Assembly (NCBI GenBank): GCA_964610205.1
Contig: CAZSVI010000014.1
Coordinates: forward strand, 1 to 40,360
DNA from: CAZSVI01 sp964610205
GTDB lineage: Bacteria > Bacillota > Clostridia > DSM-8532
Length of the DNA stretch: 40,360 bases
Direction: 5' to 3'
The position numbers and the translations under genes are program-made. Positions within the stretch are counted from its first letter, which is position 1. The number at the start of each line of letters is the position of its first letter. The notes under the pieces are model-generated. The model saw nothing but the letters and a program-made list of their open reading frames with translations. It had not been told where the DNA came from and searched no databases. Below, piece by piece: positions 17,738-26,051 of this stretch.

Positions 17738-18769
17738 ATGAATAAGGCATTAATAACAGGTATTACCGGACAGGATGGATCCTATCTTGCGGAGTTATTA
17801 TTGAAAAAGGGATATGAAGTGCATGGTATTATCAGAAGAAGCAGTACGGATAATACCGACAGGATTAAACATTTGACAGACGGTACGCAAAAGTTTTATT
17901 TGCATTACGGCGATCTCACTGATACCAATAGTCTTTGCAGGCTGCTTTATAAGGTTGAGCCGTGTGAAGTATACAATCTGGGTGCGCAAAGTCATGTAAA
18001 GATTTCTTTTGATATACCCGAATTTACAACGGATGTGAATGCCACAGGTACTGTGAGACTTTTAGAAGGTATCCGGGAAGTGAACCCGGGCATTAAATTT
18101 TATCAGGCCTCATCCAGTGAACTATTTGGGAAGGTAAAGGAAATTCCCCAGAATGAAAACACCCCCTTTAATCCAAGGAGCCCGTATGCGGCAGCCAAGG
18201 TTTACGCATATTGGATTACGGTGAACTACCGGGAGGCATACAATATGTTTGCCTGCAACGGGATACTTTTTAACCATGAATCTCCCAGAAGAGGAGAAAG
18301 CTTTGTTACGAGAAAAATCACTACCGGAATTGGGAATATTCTATTTGGCAAGCAGCCGTTTATATGTCTTGGAAACCTGGATGCAAAAAGAGATTGGGGG
18401 TTTGCAGGAGATTATGTTGAGGCCATGTGGCTAATGCTCCAGCAAGGCAGCCCGGATGATTTTATCGTTGCTACCGGTGAAACACATACCGTAAGGGAAT
18501 TCTGTGAAAATGCATTCAAGATTGCAGGCATTGCAATCACCTGGGAGGGAAAAGGTTTAGATGAAAACGGTGTTGACAAGGAAACGGGAAGGGTTCTTGT
18601 CCGGGTTAGCAGTGAATTTTTCAGACCCACAGAAGTGGATTTATTATTGGGTAACCCGGTAAAGGCAAAGCATAAATTGGGATGGAGCCCAAAAGTAACT
18701 TTTGAAGAACTGGTGGCCATGATGGTAAACAATGATATAAAAACCGGGTTTTCTAAAAACCCGGTTTAG
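17738..18769 (+). CDS. gmd: GDP-mannose 4,6-dehydratase
   Basis: A 343-residue extended SDR enzyme that converts GDP-D-mannose to GDP-4-keto-6-deoxy-D-mannose, the first step to GDP-L-fucose. The NADP-binding motif is TGITGQDGSYLAELLL near residue 7. The active site has SSSELFGKV and the Tyr-Lys pair in SPYAAAK (Tyr150, Lys154), and the GDP-mannose-specific ILFNHESPRRGESFVTRKIT follows. Length is normal for the family. The start ATG has AGGAGA seven bases upstream. The end of the gene lies in a hairpin that abuts the ribosome site of fcl. GDP-mannose should come from the guanylyltransferase at the far end of the island. Confidence 0.96.
   Translation: MNKALITGITGQDGSYLAELLLKKGYEVHGIIRRSSTDNTDRIKHLTDGTQKFYLHYGDLTDTNSLCRLLYKVEPCEVYNLGAQSHVKISFDIPEFTTDVNATGTVRLLEGIREVNPGIKFYQASSSELFGKVKEIPQNENTPFNPRSPYAAAKVYAYWITVNYREAYNMFACNGILFNHESPRRGESFVTRKITTGIGNILFGKQPFICLGNLDAKRDWGFAGDYVEAMWLMLQQGSPDDFIVATGETHTVREFCENAFKIAGIAITWEGKGLDENGVDKETGRVLVRVSSEFFRPTEVDLLLGNPVKAKHKLGWSPKVTFEELVAMMVNNDIKTGFSKNPV
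18741..18767 (+). promoter_or_regulatory. 12-bp perfect hairpin over the gmd stop codon, abutting the fcl ribosome site
   Basis: AAACCGGGTTTT and AAAACCCGGTTT form a perfect 12-bp stem with a three-base loop (18753-18755). It covers the last gmd codons and the first base of the stop, and the next bases (18768-18773) are the AGGAGG of fcl. Because the ribosome site is just outside the stem, folding could limit access to it until a ribosome finishing gmd melts the hairpin. No T-run follows. The function is inferred from position. Confidence 0.6.
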
Positions 18770-18781
18770 GAGGTATGGGAA

Positions 18782-19717
18782 GTGGAATATAAAAGCAGGA
18801 TATATGTAGCCGGACATACCGGAATGGTGGGTTCCGCTATTGTGAGGTGTCTTCAGAAAAACGGATTTGAAAATATTATAAAAAGAACACACAAGGCACT
18901 GGACTTAACAAATCAGGCAGCTACAGAAAAGTTTTTTAAAAGGGAAAAGCCGGAGTTTGTGTTTCTGGCAGCGGCAAAAGTAGGCGGGATTCATGCAAAC
19001 GAAACATACCCGGCGGATTTTATTATGGAAAATATGTTGATGGAATGTAATGCAATACAAAGCGCTTTCAGGAACAATGTTAAGAAATTGCTGTTCCTTG
19101 GCAGCTCCTGTATTTATCCAAAAATGTGTCCCCAGCCCATTAAAGAAGAATATCTTCTTACAGGCCCATTGGAGCCCACCAATGAAGCCTATGCGCTGGC
19201 CAAAATATCCGGTATAAAAATGTGCCGGTTTTATAACAGACAGTACAAAACCCGTTATATTTCCGCCATGCCCGCCAGTTTGTATGGTATATACGACCGG
19301 TTTGACACTGAAAATTCCCATGTCATTCCTTCCATGATTATGAAAATTCATAAGGCAAAAACAGAGGGCAGGCCCATAGTGGAATTATGGGGTACGGGCA
19401 GCCCTCTAAGGGAATTTTTGTATGTGGATGATATGGCGGAAGCCTGCCTGTACCTGATGCATAAATATGAAAGCAGTGAACTGATTAATATCGGTTCCGG
19501 ACAGGAAATCAGTATAAGGGAGCTTGCAGGAATTATCCAGAAAGTTGTTGGCTATAATGGAGAAGTTGTTTTTAATCCCCAAAAGCCTGACGGAACGCCT
19601 CGCAGGGTATTGGATAATTCCATGATTCTGGCTACCGGATGGAAGCCTCAAGTAGAGATGGAGCAAGGAATCCGAAGGGAATATGAATATTATATGAATC
19701 AGGTTGTGAAAGCATAA
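18782..19717 (+). CDS. fcl: GDP-L-fucose synthase
   Basis: A 311-residue bifunctional epimerase/reductase that turns GDP-4-keto-6-deoxymannose into GDP-L-fucose with NADPH. Motifs are the N-terminal GHTGMVGSAIVRCL, the active-site SSCIYPK with QPIKEEYLLTGPLEPTNEAY, and the catalytic pair in YALAK (Tyr137, Lys141). The start is GTG, with AGGAGG nine bases upstream and 12 bases after the gmd stop. The pair makes a complete GDP-fucose branch, matching the four fucosyltransferase-like genes that face it. Two strong inverted repeats follow the stop. Confidence 0.95.
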   Translation: MEYKSRIYVAGHTGMVGSAIVRCLQKNGFENIIKRTHKALDLTNQAATEKFFKREKPEFVFLAAAKVGGIHANETYPADFIMENMLMECNAIQSAFRNNVKKLLFLGSSCIYPKMCPQPIKEEYLLTGPLEPTNEAYALAKISGIKMCRFYNRQYKTRYISAMPASLYGIYDRFDTENSHVIPSMIMKIHKAKTEGRPIVELWGTGSPLREFLYVDDMAEACLYLMHKYESSELINIGSGQEISIRELAGIIQKVVGYNGEVVFNPQKPDGTPRRVLDNSMILATGWKPQVEMEQGIRREYEYYMNQVVKA

Positions 19718-19761
19718 AGAAAAAGCCTGTGAAGCGCTGCGTTCATTTGCCTTTAAAAAAA

Positions 19762-19808
19762 CACATTTCATGCATAAATGCCAATATGGTTTCTATGCAT
19801 GAAATGTG
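19762..19808. terminator. 15-bp perfect inverted repeat after fcl
   Basis: CACATTTCATGCATA (19762-19776) and its exact complement (19794-19808) flank a 17-base loop. A-rich sequence precedes it and AAACTTTTAAAA follows. It lies between two convergent operons, where a bidirectional terminator is expected. The long loop and modest GC content leave that assignment tentative. Confidence 0.5.
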
Positions 19809-19825
19809 GAAACTTTTAAAAAAGC

Positions 19826-19921
19826 ATACAAGTTGAACTTCTTTTATTATGCTTTTGCCGTATTAACAACACAACAGCAGGTATTTTCGGAAGGTGCGGC
19901 ATTAAAAAGTTCAACTTGTAT
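19826..19921. repeat. Perfect 15-bp inverted repeat enclosing 66 bases
   Basis: ATACAAGTTGAACTT (19826-19840) is exactly complementary to 19907-19921. The enclosed 66 bases include CTTTTATTATGCTTTTGCCG and a partner-like AAGGTGCGGCATTAAAAAG, so the stem can extend imperfectly inwards. The unit is about 96 bases long and could be a MITE-like element or a structured RNA at the 3' junction of the two operons. No duplicated target site is obvious. Confidence 0.5.
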
Positions 19922-19961
19922 AGCCGGTTAAAGAGGGTATGACCGGGTGAAAATGAGCAGA

Positions 19962-20414
19962 TTATTCCGCGAACAATTGCTTGACAACGTCCATTTGAGC
20001 TTGCAGCAATGCTTCCGACCTGGTTTTAAATGTATATACCTCACTTTTAAGATGCTCATAGTTTGCCCGGATTTTCTGTACTTCGCCGGATGCTTCATCT
20101 ACCATTTTCCGGGCTTTTACTTCAGCTTCATCCACTATGTTTTTGGCTTTGTCACAGGCATTTGCCTTAATCTGTTCGCCGGTATGCTGTGCAACAAGAA
20201 TGGAATGCTGCAAGGATTCCTCAAGTATTTTGTAATGCTGCAGAGTTTCATTCAACACGGATATCTGGCATTTCAGCTCATGAATGTTATTGTTTAAACT
20301 AGTATAGTCTTCCATTATATCCGCAAGTATACTGTTCACCTGTTTTTTGTTGTATCCGTCAAAAAGTGCCCTTTTCATTATGATGCCGCCTAAATCTGAA
20401 GGAGTATAATTCAC
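19962..20414 (-). CDS. DivIVA-like coiled-coil protein
   Basis: About 150 residues. The N-terminus NYTPSDLGGIIMKRALFDGY followed by NKKQVNSIL matches the DivIVA domain pattern (LTPxDIxxxxFxxxxxGYxxxEVxxFL), which binds curved or septal membrane in DivIVA and GpsB proteins. The rest (about 40-145) is a long charged coiled coil rich in Glu, Lys and Ala. I place the start at GTG 20414 because it gives the canonical N-terminus and has GGGAG nine bases upstream; an ATG three codons earlier is too close to that site. It is the last gene of the - strand island and could position the glycosylation machinery or take part in cell-shape control. That link is inference. Confidence 0.75.
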   Translation of the reverse strand: MNYTPSDLGGIIMKRALFDGYNKKQVNSILADIMEDYTSLNNNIHELKCQISVLNETLQHYKILEESLQHSILVAQHTGEQIKANACDKAKNIVDEAEVKARKMVDEASGEVQKIRANYEHLKSEVYTFKTRSEALLQAQMDVVKQLFAE

Positions 20415-20539
20415 ATCAACCATCTCCCAACACAATTCCATACAAAAATGTTCCTGTATATTCATTCTATTCATGATATGAACAACAGGTCACAAATCAT
20501 TTTATTAATAATAATGATTCACCTTCCGGAGTGAAGATA

Positions 20540-21457
20540 TCATTGTTTACCGGTATACCACTTGCTTCCCACAGGCAGAATGTCCCTGTCTTTCACCTGG
20601 ATTTGAAAACGGGAAAAATCCCGGGTGGAAATCATGTCGCATACATCCCTGAACCATCGCAGATTACTTATATAAGCGTAAAACCTGGCTCTATCCAGAT
20701 ATGTGTAAACATTTCCATAATATTTGTTCATGCGCTTTACAAAGGTTTCCCCCAGATGATCCAGAAGAACTCCAAAATCAAAGGCGGGATCTCCGATTCC
20801 GGTATTTCCGAAACCTGTTATGCCATTTACCGTACCTGTTGAGCTGTCAAAGAAAATATGGCAGGGGGTCAGGTCACCATGAATAAGGACAGGCTGGAAG
20901 TCAAAGAAATCCTTATTGTCTTCCGCCGGCCGGATAATCTGATTGATATACTCCCTTGCATACCCGGTGCAATAGGGGGAAATTTTCCTTTGTATATTTT
21001 CCAGTTCATTGAGCCAGCCTTCCCTTGAAAAATCCAGGGGAAAGTCGCCGATATGCGCATATCTTACTTTTTTTAACGGAATAGAGTGTAATTGCCGCAG
21101 AAAAATTCCGATCTGCCGGGCAGCACTGTTCATGGTATAATGATCCGATACCAGAAGATAATTTCTAAAAAGGGGCTTTCCCTTTATGTAATTGGATTTA
21201 ATCACATCTTTATCCAATACCTCCACATAGGGTAATGGAAGGGTAACAAATTCCCGGATGAAGCGGATTACAGCCGCCTCATTATGCAAATAGGCAGCAC
21301 TCCAGTCGTGTTTTGCGAATTTAAAGACAAATTCGCCATTTACAATGGCAATATCACTGTATTTACCGTCAATAGTGTTGAATTCTATTTTTGATACATC
21401 AATTTGAGGATACTTTTGTTTTATGAATTCCATATACTTCAATTCGCCAGAGCCCAT
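20540..21457 (-). CDS. APH-fold phosphotransferase-like protein, metal-site Asp missing
   Basis: A 305-residue member of the aminoglycoside phosphotransferase/choline kinase-like superfamily. The N-lobe runs through EFVFKFAKHDW (ATP-binding Lys region) and the catalytic loop is HGDLTPCHIFFD (His193, Asp195). His replacing Asn at position 200 is also seen in APH(2'')-type enzymes. The metal-binding segment, normally IIDFGxxGxGDPAxDF, reads ITGFGNTGIGDPAFDF: Gly215 replaces the Asp, a single A-to-G change from GAT. It is therefore either a weak kinase or a pseudokinase. The start ATG has AAAGGAGAG seven bases upstream. It lies between the transferases and the DivIVA-like gene; a sugar or lipid acceptor is more plausible than an antibiotic. 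Confidence 0.78.
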   Translation of the reverse strand: MGSGELKYMEFIKQKYPQIDVSKIEFNTIDGKYSDIAIVNGEFVFKFAKHDWSAAYLHNEAAVIRFIREFVTLPLPYVEVLDKDVIKSNYIKGKPLFRNYLLVSDHYTMNSAARQIGIFLRQLHSIPLKKVRYAHIGDFPLDFSREGWLNELENIQRKISPYCTGYAREYINQIIRPAEDNKDFFDFQPVLIHGDLTPCHIFFDSSTGTVNGITGFGNTGIGDPAFDFGVLLDHLGETFVKRMNKYYGNVYTYLDRARFYAYISNLRWFRDVCDMISTRDFSRFQIQVKDRDILPVGSKWYTGKQ

Positions 21458-21578
21458 TGTAAATCTCTCCTTTCAGAATCAGTCCGGTGGTCTGCAACAT
21501 GTTTCAGAGAGACAGACCACATATTCAGGGAGCGGTTTTCAGCCTTTTCAAATTTAAACAATGAAGGGCCGCAAAACA

Positions 21579-22538
21579 CTAATATAAAAGCTTAATATTG
21601 GTTTCAGGCCAGTCCTTCAGCCGCATCACGGTATTGGAAAGACTGGAGTATCCGTTACCAATGAAAAAGTCGCATTGGGATGCAAGATAAGTATCTTTTA
21701 TGATTTCAATCGTATCCTTTACCAATTCCACACCTTTATGCCTTTTGTTCGGATAGTCCAGAAGGCAGGTGGGAATACGCTCCTTCAAGGGTCGCTTTTT
21801 ACTGTCCGTGTACAAAAGCATATCATTCACACCATACAATTTTCTGTATTGCTTTAGAATTTTTTTGGAATCTGTTATCAGAAAAACATGCCGGACGTTG
21901 TATCTGACAATGAACTGCCAGATGTATGGTTTGTAGAGTTCATTCAAATTATAAATCTGGGCTACCTCATTGACAATCGCTTTGGAACGGCAGTGTACCC
22001 CGAGGATGGGCTTCTCATCCCTGAAATCCGGGGTGGTATTGATGTATTTCCGGATTTCCTTCATGATTTCAGGTTTCGGCTTCAAATATTTCTTGTAAAG
22101 GTTTTGGTAAATTTGGCAGGGTGTTTTGCCAAAAGACCAGTGCGTTCTGTCCGACCAGGCCATTATGGAGCTGACCGGATAATACATGTCACCGACAACT
22201 ATTCCGGCCGTGCTTTTCATCAGGCTTTTCAAATCCCGGTACTCCATCCTCAGCCTGTCATTATCTTCGGCCAGGATGTTTTCATAATTCCATGTGGGTG
22301 GGTAAATAGAATATCCCGGACAGACGATATCATGCACCGTATATTCGGAAACCGGTTCGAAAAAAAGCTCATATGCATTTGTGCTGATGGATTCAGTGTA
22401 CAGGCTTTCCATCCCCCAGTACACAACCGGAATCCGGTTGGTCAGTTCCGCGGCAAGAAGCTGGCACATCACATGATCCACATCTGCCCAGAAGCTCTTG
22501 CCCAATGATTTAATTAACAGATATTGGTTTGTCAGCAT
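21579..22538 (-). CDS. Fucosyltransferase-like protein 1 (NodZ/FUT8-like)
   Basis: About 319 residues. It belongs to the four-member paralogue family of this island, with a shared N-terminus of the form LLIKSxxxxFWxDVDHV and the block NRIPVVYWGMESLYTES. Two marks suggest the GT-B fold of the alpha-1,6-fucosyltransferase/NodZ group: the HxR motif (GVHCRSKA, His182, Arg184) and the C-terminal IIKDTYLASQCDFFIGNGYS. The acidic residue expected three after the Arg is Ala here, unlike in paralogues 2 and 4. The start is ATG 22538, ten bases after GGAGG; it overlaps the end of paralogue 2 by 29 bases, so the two are translationally coupled. The predicted donor is GDP-fucose; the acceptor is unknown. 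Confidence 0.7.
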   Translation of the reverse strand: MLTNQYLLIKSLGKSFWADVDHVMCQLLAAELTNRIPVVYWGMESLYTESISTNAYELFFEPVSEYTVHDIVCPGYSIYPPTWNYENILAEDNDRLRMEYRDLKSLMKSTAGIVVGDMYYPVSSIMAWSDRTHWSFGKTPCQIYQNLYKKYLKPKPEIMKEIRKYINTTPDFRDEKPILGVHCRSKAIVNEVAQIYNLNELYKPYIWQFIVRYNVRHVFLITDSKKILKQYRKLYGVNDMLLYTDSKKRPLKERIPTCLLDYPNKRHKGVELVKDTIEIIKDTYLASQCDFFIGNGYSSLSNTVMRLKDWPETNIKLLY

Positions 22539-23589
22539 ATGTATTAACACCTCCGTAAAATTCAGCATATTCCGTTTTATGGTTGAATTTATCAAGTTTT
22601 CTCTTTTTTAGATCGGCTTTCACGCGTTTTTTTGCCATTTTTATTTCATGCTTCAAATCGCGGTAAAAAAGGATTATATTGTCCTCCGACCAGTCCCGTA
22701 ACCGTTTTACCGTATAAGACACGTTGGAATATCCGTTGCCGATAAAAAAGTCGCACATGGAAGCAAGGTAGGTATCCTTGATGATCTCAACGCCTTTCCG
22801 CCTTTTAACAGTATAGTCCATCAGATGAGGTACGTTTTCCCTGTCGTTTATCTGCCCCCTCCTGCAGTCGGTGAAAAGAAGCATCTGGCCATACTTTCTT
22901 TGAAAATCCTTTAAAATATCCTCACAGTCGGTTAACAACAGGATTTTCCGAACATCATATTTTTTCAAAAAGTCCCGGATGGTATCGTGGTATCTTCTGT
23001 TCAGATGGGATAGGTTCTCCACCTCACGCACCTTGTCACCGCCCCGGATATGGACTCCAAGCATCGGTTTTTCTTCCTTCATGAGCTTCGTGTAGAATTG
23101 GTTAATTTCCTCCCGTATATCCGGTTTCAGCTTCAGATACTTGTCAAACAGACAGCGGTATATCATATGAGCAGTCATTCCGTAAGCCCAGTGGCTTTTT
23201 GGAATATAATGTATTATAGGGCGGATGAAATAATGGACATCACTTACCAAAACATTCGCGTCGCTTTGCATCATGTTCCCCAAATTGCGGTACGTCCATG
23301 CAACCTTGTCCAGATCCTCCACCATTAGGTTTTTACTGTTCCAGACAGGGGGATAATAAGTGAAACCTGGATGGCTCAGTTCACCGACAGAATAACTGGA
23401 AACCGGCTCGAAATACAACTCAAAGGCATTTCCCTTGAAAGACTCGGCATACAGGCTGTTTGTTCCCCAATATACAACGGGAATCCGGTTGGTGATTTCA
23501 GCAGCGAGCAGCTGGCCCATAATATGATCTACGTCGGACCAGAAACCGCATCCCCAGGATTTAATCAGAAGGAACCGGTCAGTTTTCAT
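22510..23589 (-). CDS. Fucosyltransferase-like protein 2 (NodZ/FUT8-like)
   Basis: About 359 residues and the most canonical of the four paralogues. The donor-site motif GVHIRGGDKV (His180, Arg182, Asp185) closely follows the GVHxRRTDK of FUT8 and NodZ, and GVEIIKDTYLASMCDFFIGN near the C-terminus matches the conserved GT23 helix-strand unit. A Lys/Arg-rich tail of about 45 residues (including MAKKRVKADLKKRK) could bind the membrane surface. The start ATG 23589 overlaps the stop of paralogue 3 (shared ATGAAAACTGA). Its own end overlaps paralogue 1. It is a predicted GDP-fucose-dependent transferase; another GDP-sugar donor is possible. Confidence 0.72.
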   Translation of the reverse strand: MKTDRFLLIKSWGCGFWSDVDHIMGQLLAAEITNRIPVVYWGTNSLYAESFKGNAFELYFEPVSSYSVGELSHPGFTYYPPVWNSKNLMVEDLDKVAWTYRNLGNMMQSDANVLVSDVHYFIRPIIHYIPKSHWAYGMTAHMIYRCLFDKYLKLKPDIREEINQFYTKLMKEEKPMLGVHIRGGDKVREVENLSHLNRRYHDTIRDFLKKYDVRKILLLTDCEDILKDFQRKYGQMLLFTDCRRGQINDRENVPHLMDYTVKRRKGVEIIKDTYLASMCDFFIGNGYSNVSYTVKRLRDWSEDNIILFYRDLKHEIKMAKKRVKADLKKRKLDKFNHKTEYAEFYGGVNTYADKPISVN

Positions 23590-24757
23590 TATCACTACCC
23601 CCAATACCCAGTTTGTTTTTGATTTTTGTGATGAGTTTTTTTATATATTCCACAATAAAGAGAAAAATTTTCCTTTCACGTATTGTAATCATTTTGGTAT
23701 TGATAGGGAATTTCCTTTTTTTTCTTTGCCGGAACAGAAGTTCGATATTGCCGTCAGGCCAGTCTTTTAACCGTGATACGGTGCGGGAGAGGCAAGAAAA
23801 ATCATTTCCGATAAAAAAATCGCAAAAGGCCGCAAGGTAAGTATCCTTTATAATCTCAATTCCCCGTCTCCTTTTTACAACAGGATTTTCCATGCTGCTG
23901 ATCGGTTCACTGCCCTTCAGCCTCCTGCAGTCGGTATGCACAATTAAATCGCCGTATATCCTTTTGTATTCCTTTATGGTTTCATCACAATCAGTAAGCA
24001 GGAATATCCTTGGGATATTGAATTTGTCAATGAACTTTCGGATTTTAGCATGGTATTGTGTATTGGCCTGCAGTATTTTACCTCTTCTTAAAAAATGATA
24101 TTTCCTTTTCCGCTTCTTTGAAGTTATCACCCCATATTTTCTGTTATTCCTCTTCCAGTATGCTTCCTCCTCAATTTCCTTTCTTTCGTCTATCATCATT
24201 TCTTCCTCTTTCCGTACATGAACCGCCAGTATGGGGTGCCCGTTCTTCAGCCAGGATTGATAAAAACCCTTGATTTCCATATCGATATCGGGCTTGATTT
24301 TTATATACTTGTGAAAAAAATAACGGTATATATTTACGGCTGACATGCCGTATGCCGCATTATCCTTCTTTATAAACGGAATGATTTCCGGTATCCCGAA
24401 ATACACGTCTCCCACAACCACATTGGCATCGCTGCATATAAAATCACCGATGCTTCTGTACATCCAGGTATCTTTTTGCGTATCTTCCGCCAACAGGCTG
24501 TCACTGTCCCAGACCGGCGGATAAAAGGTGTATTCGGGCCTGGCCAAATGGAAAATGGTATAATTGGACACGGGTTCGAAATATAATTCAAATCCGTTTG
24601 TATGGATAAAACCGTTATGCAGGCAGTGAGTAGGCCAATATATAATAGGAATCCTATTGCTGACCTCGGCGATTAATAGCTGCCCAAGGACATGTTCTAT
24701 ATCAGTCCATAACCTGTAACTCCATGCTTTTATCAGAAGAAATCTGTCATCTGACAT
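23579..24757 (-). CDS. Fucosyltransferase-like protein 3 with basic insertion
   Basis: A 392-residue paralogue. The HxR motif reads AVHVRKEEEM (His180, Arg182, with Glu where Asp is usual). It is followed immediately by an insertion of roughly 45 residues rich in Lys, Arg and Glu (for example NRKYGVITSKKRKRKYHFL) that its relatives lack. The C-terminal unit GIEIIKDTYLAAFCDFFIGN is kept. A basic amphipathic tail (FLFIVEYIKKLITKIKNKLG) may attach it to membrane. It is the first of three overlapping transferase genes; GAGGTG precedes the ATG, and the AT motif ACATAATATA lies about 50 bases upstream. The insertion may alter acceptor choice or bind nucleic acid or acidic polymer; this is speculation. 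Confidence 0.68.
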   Translation of the reverse strand: MSDDRFLLIKAWSYRLWTDIEHVLGQLLIAEVSNRIPIIYWPTHCLHNGFIHTNGFELYFEPVSNYTIFHLARPEYTFYPPVWDSDSLLAEDTQKDTWMYRSIGDFICSDANVVVGDVYFGIPEIIPFIKKDNAAYGMSAVNIYRYFFHKYIKIKPDIDMEIKGFYQSWLKNGHPILAVHVRKEEEMMIDERKEIEEEAYWKRNNRKYGVITSKKRKRKYHFLRRGKILQANTQYHAKIRKFIDKFNIPRIFLLTDCDETIKEYKRIYGDLIVHTDCRRLKGSEPISSMENPVVKRRRGIEIIKDTYLAAFCDFFIGNDFSCLSRTVSRLKDWPDGNIELLFRQRKKRKFPINTKMITIRERKIFLFIVEYIKKLITKIKNKLGIGGSDNEN

Positions 24758-24807
24758 ACATTGTTCACCTCACAACTCGTTTCTTGTAAAAGACTTATCC
24801 TCAAATT

Positions 24808-24817
24808 TATATTATGT
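24808..24817 (-). promoter_or_regulatory. Shared AT motif ACATAATATA before paralogue 3
   Basis: On the - strand ACATAATATA lies 51 bases before the ATG of fucosyltransferase-like gene 3. The same ten bases occur 84-92 bases before the guanylyltransferase and E1 beta genes. It could be an extended -10 region. In AT-rich DNA such a short match can be chance, so confidence is low. Confidence 0.3.
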
Positions 24818-24867
24818 ACACCAGTCTCCATATGTGATTATGAAGCAATATATGGAGAAGGTTTTTA

Positions 24868-25950
24868 TTAAATTTCTAAGACCCCCTCGGGGGTAGAGTT
24901 CCCTACCGAAGTTCCGATGTTCAGCTTTAGCTGAACGAGTTCATTCCATTCAATGGTACGGATCAAACCTTCCCGGAAAGGTTTGAAGGGCGGAAGAGAG
25001 AATTCATCGCATACCCTTTGAATATCCAATCTGACCTGTCGGGGGGAATGCAAAGGTTCCCCGGAAACCGCTTCCCCGGACAGGGTACTTCCTGTCAGAA
25101 GGCATATTTCCTCGGCCAGCGAACGGATACTGATGCTGTCCTTGCCGCCCACATTATATACATAATCTTTTCCATATAAAAGAATATAAAGCAGCATGAG
25201 CACACAGTCGGCAATATAACAGAATGTTCTTTTTTTGCTTCCGTCATCCAGCATCATAATTCTGTTATCACAAAGGGCCTGGCGGAGGAAATGGGCGAGA
25301 ACTCTTTCATCATTTAAGCCTATACCCGGTCCGTATGTCATGGAAATTCTGGCAATTTTTGCGTCCACGGATTCAAAGTTTCTGTAGGCAAAGCATATAG
25401 TTTCCCCCATCCTTTTCGATTCGGAGTAAATTGCGCGTATACCCACCGGAGAACAAAGTCCAGGATAATCTTCGGGGGTGGGGATGTGGTTTTCATCCGG
25501 TTCACCATAAATTTCGGATGAACTCAGGAACAAAAAAGCGGCACCGTCGTTCTTTGCTTTCCTTAAAAGCCTTTCGGTTACCATAGTATTCAAATGAATT
25601 GTATCCTGATAATTCTGTATGAATTTTTTCGGTTGGGCATAAGTTGCGCCATGAATGATATAATCGGCTTTCCCCTTAAAACAGTTCCAGTCGGGCCCGT
25701 TCAGATCCACCGCGGAAAATGTATAATTATTTTGGAAGATTTCCTTAAGCGCGCTGCTCGGCGGGCTTTTACTGACGGCTATGATGTGGATGCCGGTTTT
25801 TTTCAATACATTGGCCAAATGGAGCATATAAATCACATATGTACCGATGAGCCCGTTAGCCCCTGTTATATATACTGTTTTATTTCTCATGGGGGAAAGG
25901 TCGATTTTTTCCATATACGCAAGACAATCCTGTTCAATAATCTCATCCAT
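24868..25950 (-). CDS. NAD-dependent sugar epimerase/dehydratase (extended SDR)
   Basis: A 360-residue nucleotide-sugar enzyme. The Rossmann motif is VYITGANGLIGTYVIYML (about 27-44), the Ser of the triad is in FLFLSSSEIYGEP, and the catalytic pair is in YSESK (Tyr175, Lys179). It resembles UDP-glucuronate decarboxylases and dTDP-glucose 4,6-dehydratases but cannot be assigned to one. It follows the E1 beta gene in the same direction, suggesting it either prepares or finishes the sugar acted on by the E1 pair. Oddly, its last 25 or so codons lie inside a dispersed palindromic repeat, so the C-terminal tail (SVGNSTPEGVLEI) seems to have been gained from that element. Confidence 0.85.
   Translation of the reverse strand: MDEIIEQDCLAYMEKIDLSPMRNKTVYITGANGLIGTYVIYMLHLANVLKKTGIHIIAVSKSPPSSALKEIFQNNYTFSAVDLNGPDWNCFKGKADYIIHGATYAQPKKFIQNYQDTIHLNTMVTERLLRKAKNDGAAFLFLSSSEIYGEPDENHIPTPEDYPGLCSPVGIRAIYSESKRMGETICFAYRNFESVDAKIARISMTYGPGIGLNDERVLAHFLRQALCDNRIMMLDDGSKKRTFCYIADCVLMLLYILLYGKDYVYNVGGKDSISIRSLAEEICLLTGSTLSGEAVSGEPLHSPRQVRLDIQRVCDEFSLPPFKPFREGLIRTIEWNELVQLKLNIGTSVGNSTPEGVLEI
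24881..24943. repeat. Dispersed palindromic element, copy 1 (two hairpins)
   Basis: Contains two perfect palindromes: ACCCCCTCGGGGGT (24881-24894) and GTTCAGCTTTAGCTGAAC (24919-24936). The stretches ACCGAAGTT (24905-24913) and TTAGCTGAACGAGTTCA (24927-24943) recur in the same order at 32702-32728. The element overlaps the 3' end of the epimerase gene. Form and size suit a REP-like intergenic repeat. Confidence 0.6.
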
Positions 25951-26051
25951 AATCCATTCTCATTTCTTTGTACCAAAATAACCTGCCGTTATCATAAACC
26001 AAAAATGCATATCGGCGGCAGAGCACACAAACCGCCGGTCACATGCCGGTA

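Noticed and set aside
20540..21457. Antibiotic resistance kinase
   Set aside because: The fold is APH-like, but the metal-binding Asp is missing and the setting is a glycan operon, so a resistance role is not supported.
21579..24757. Tandem transferase genes as one gene broken by frameshifts
   Set aside because: Each has its own N-terminus, ribosome site and full set of family motifs; the overlaps are short start/stop overlaps.
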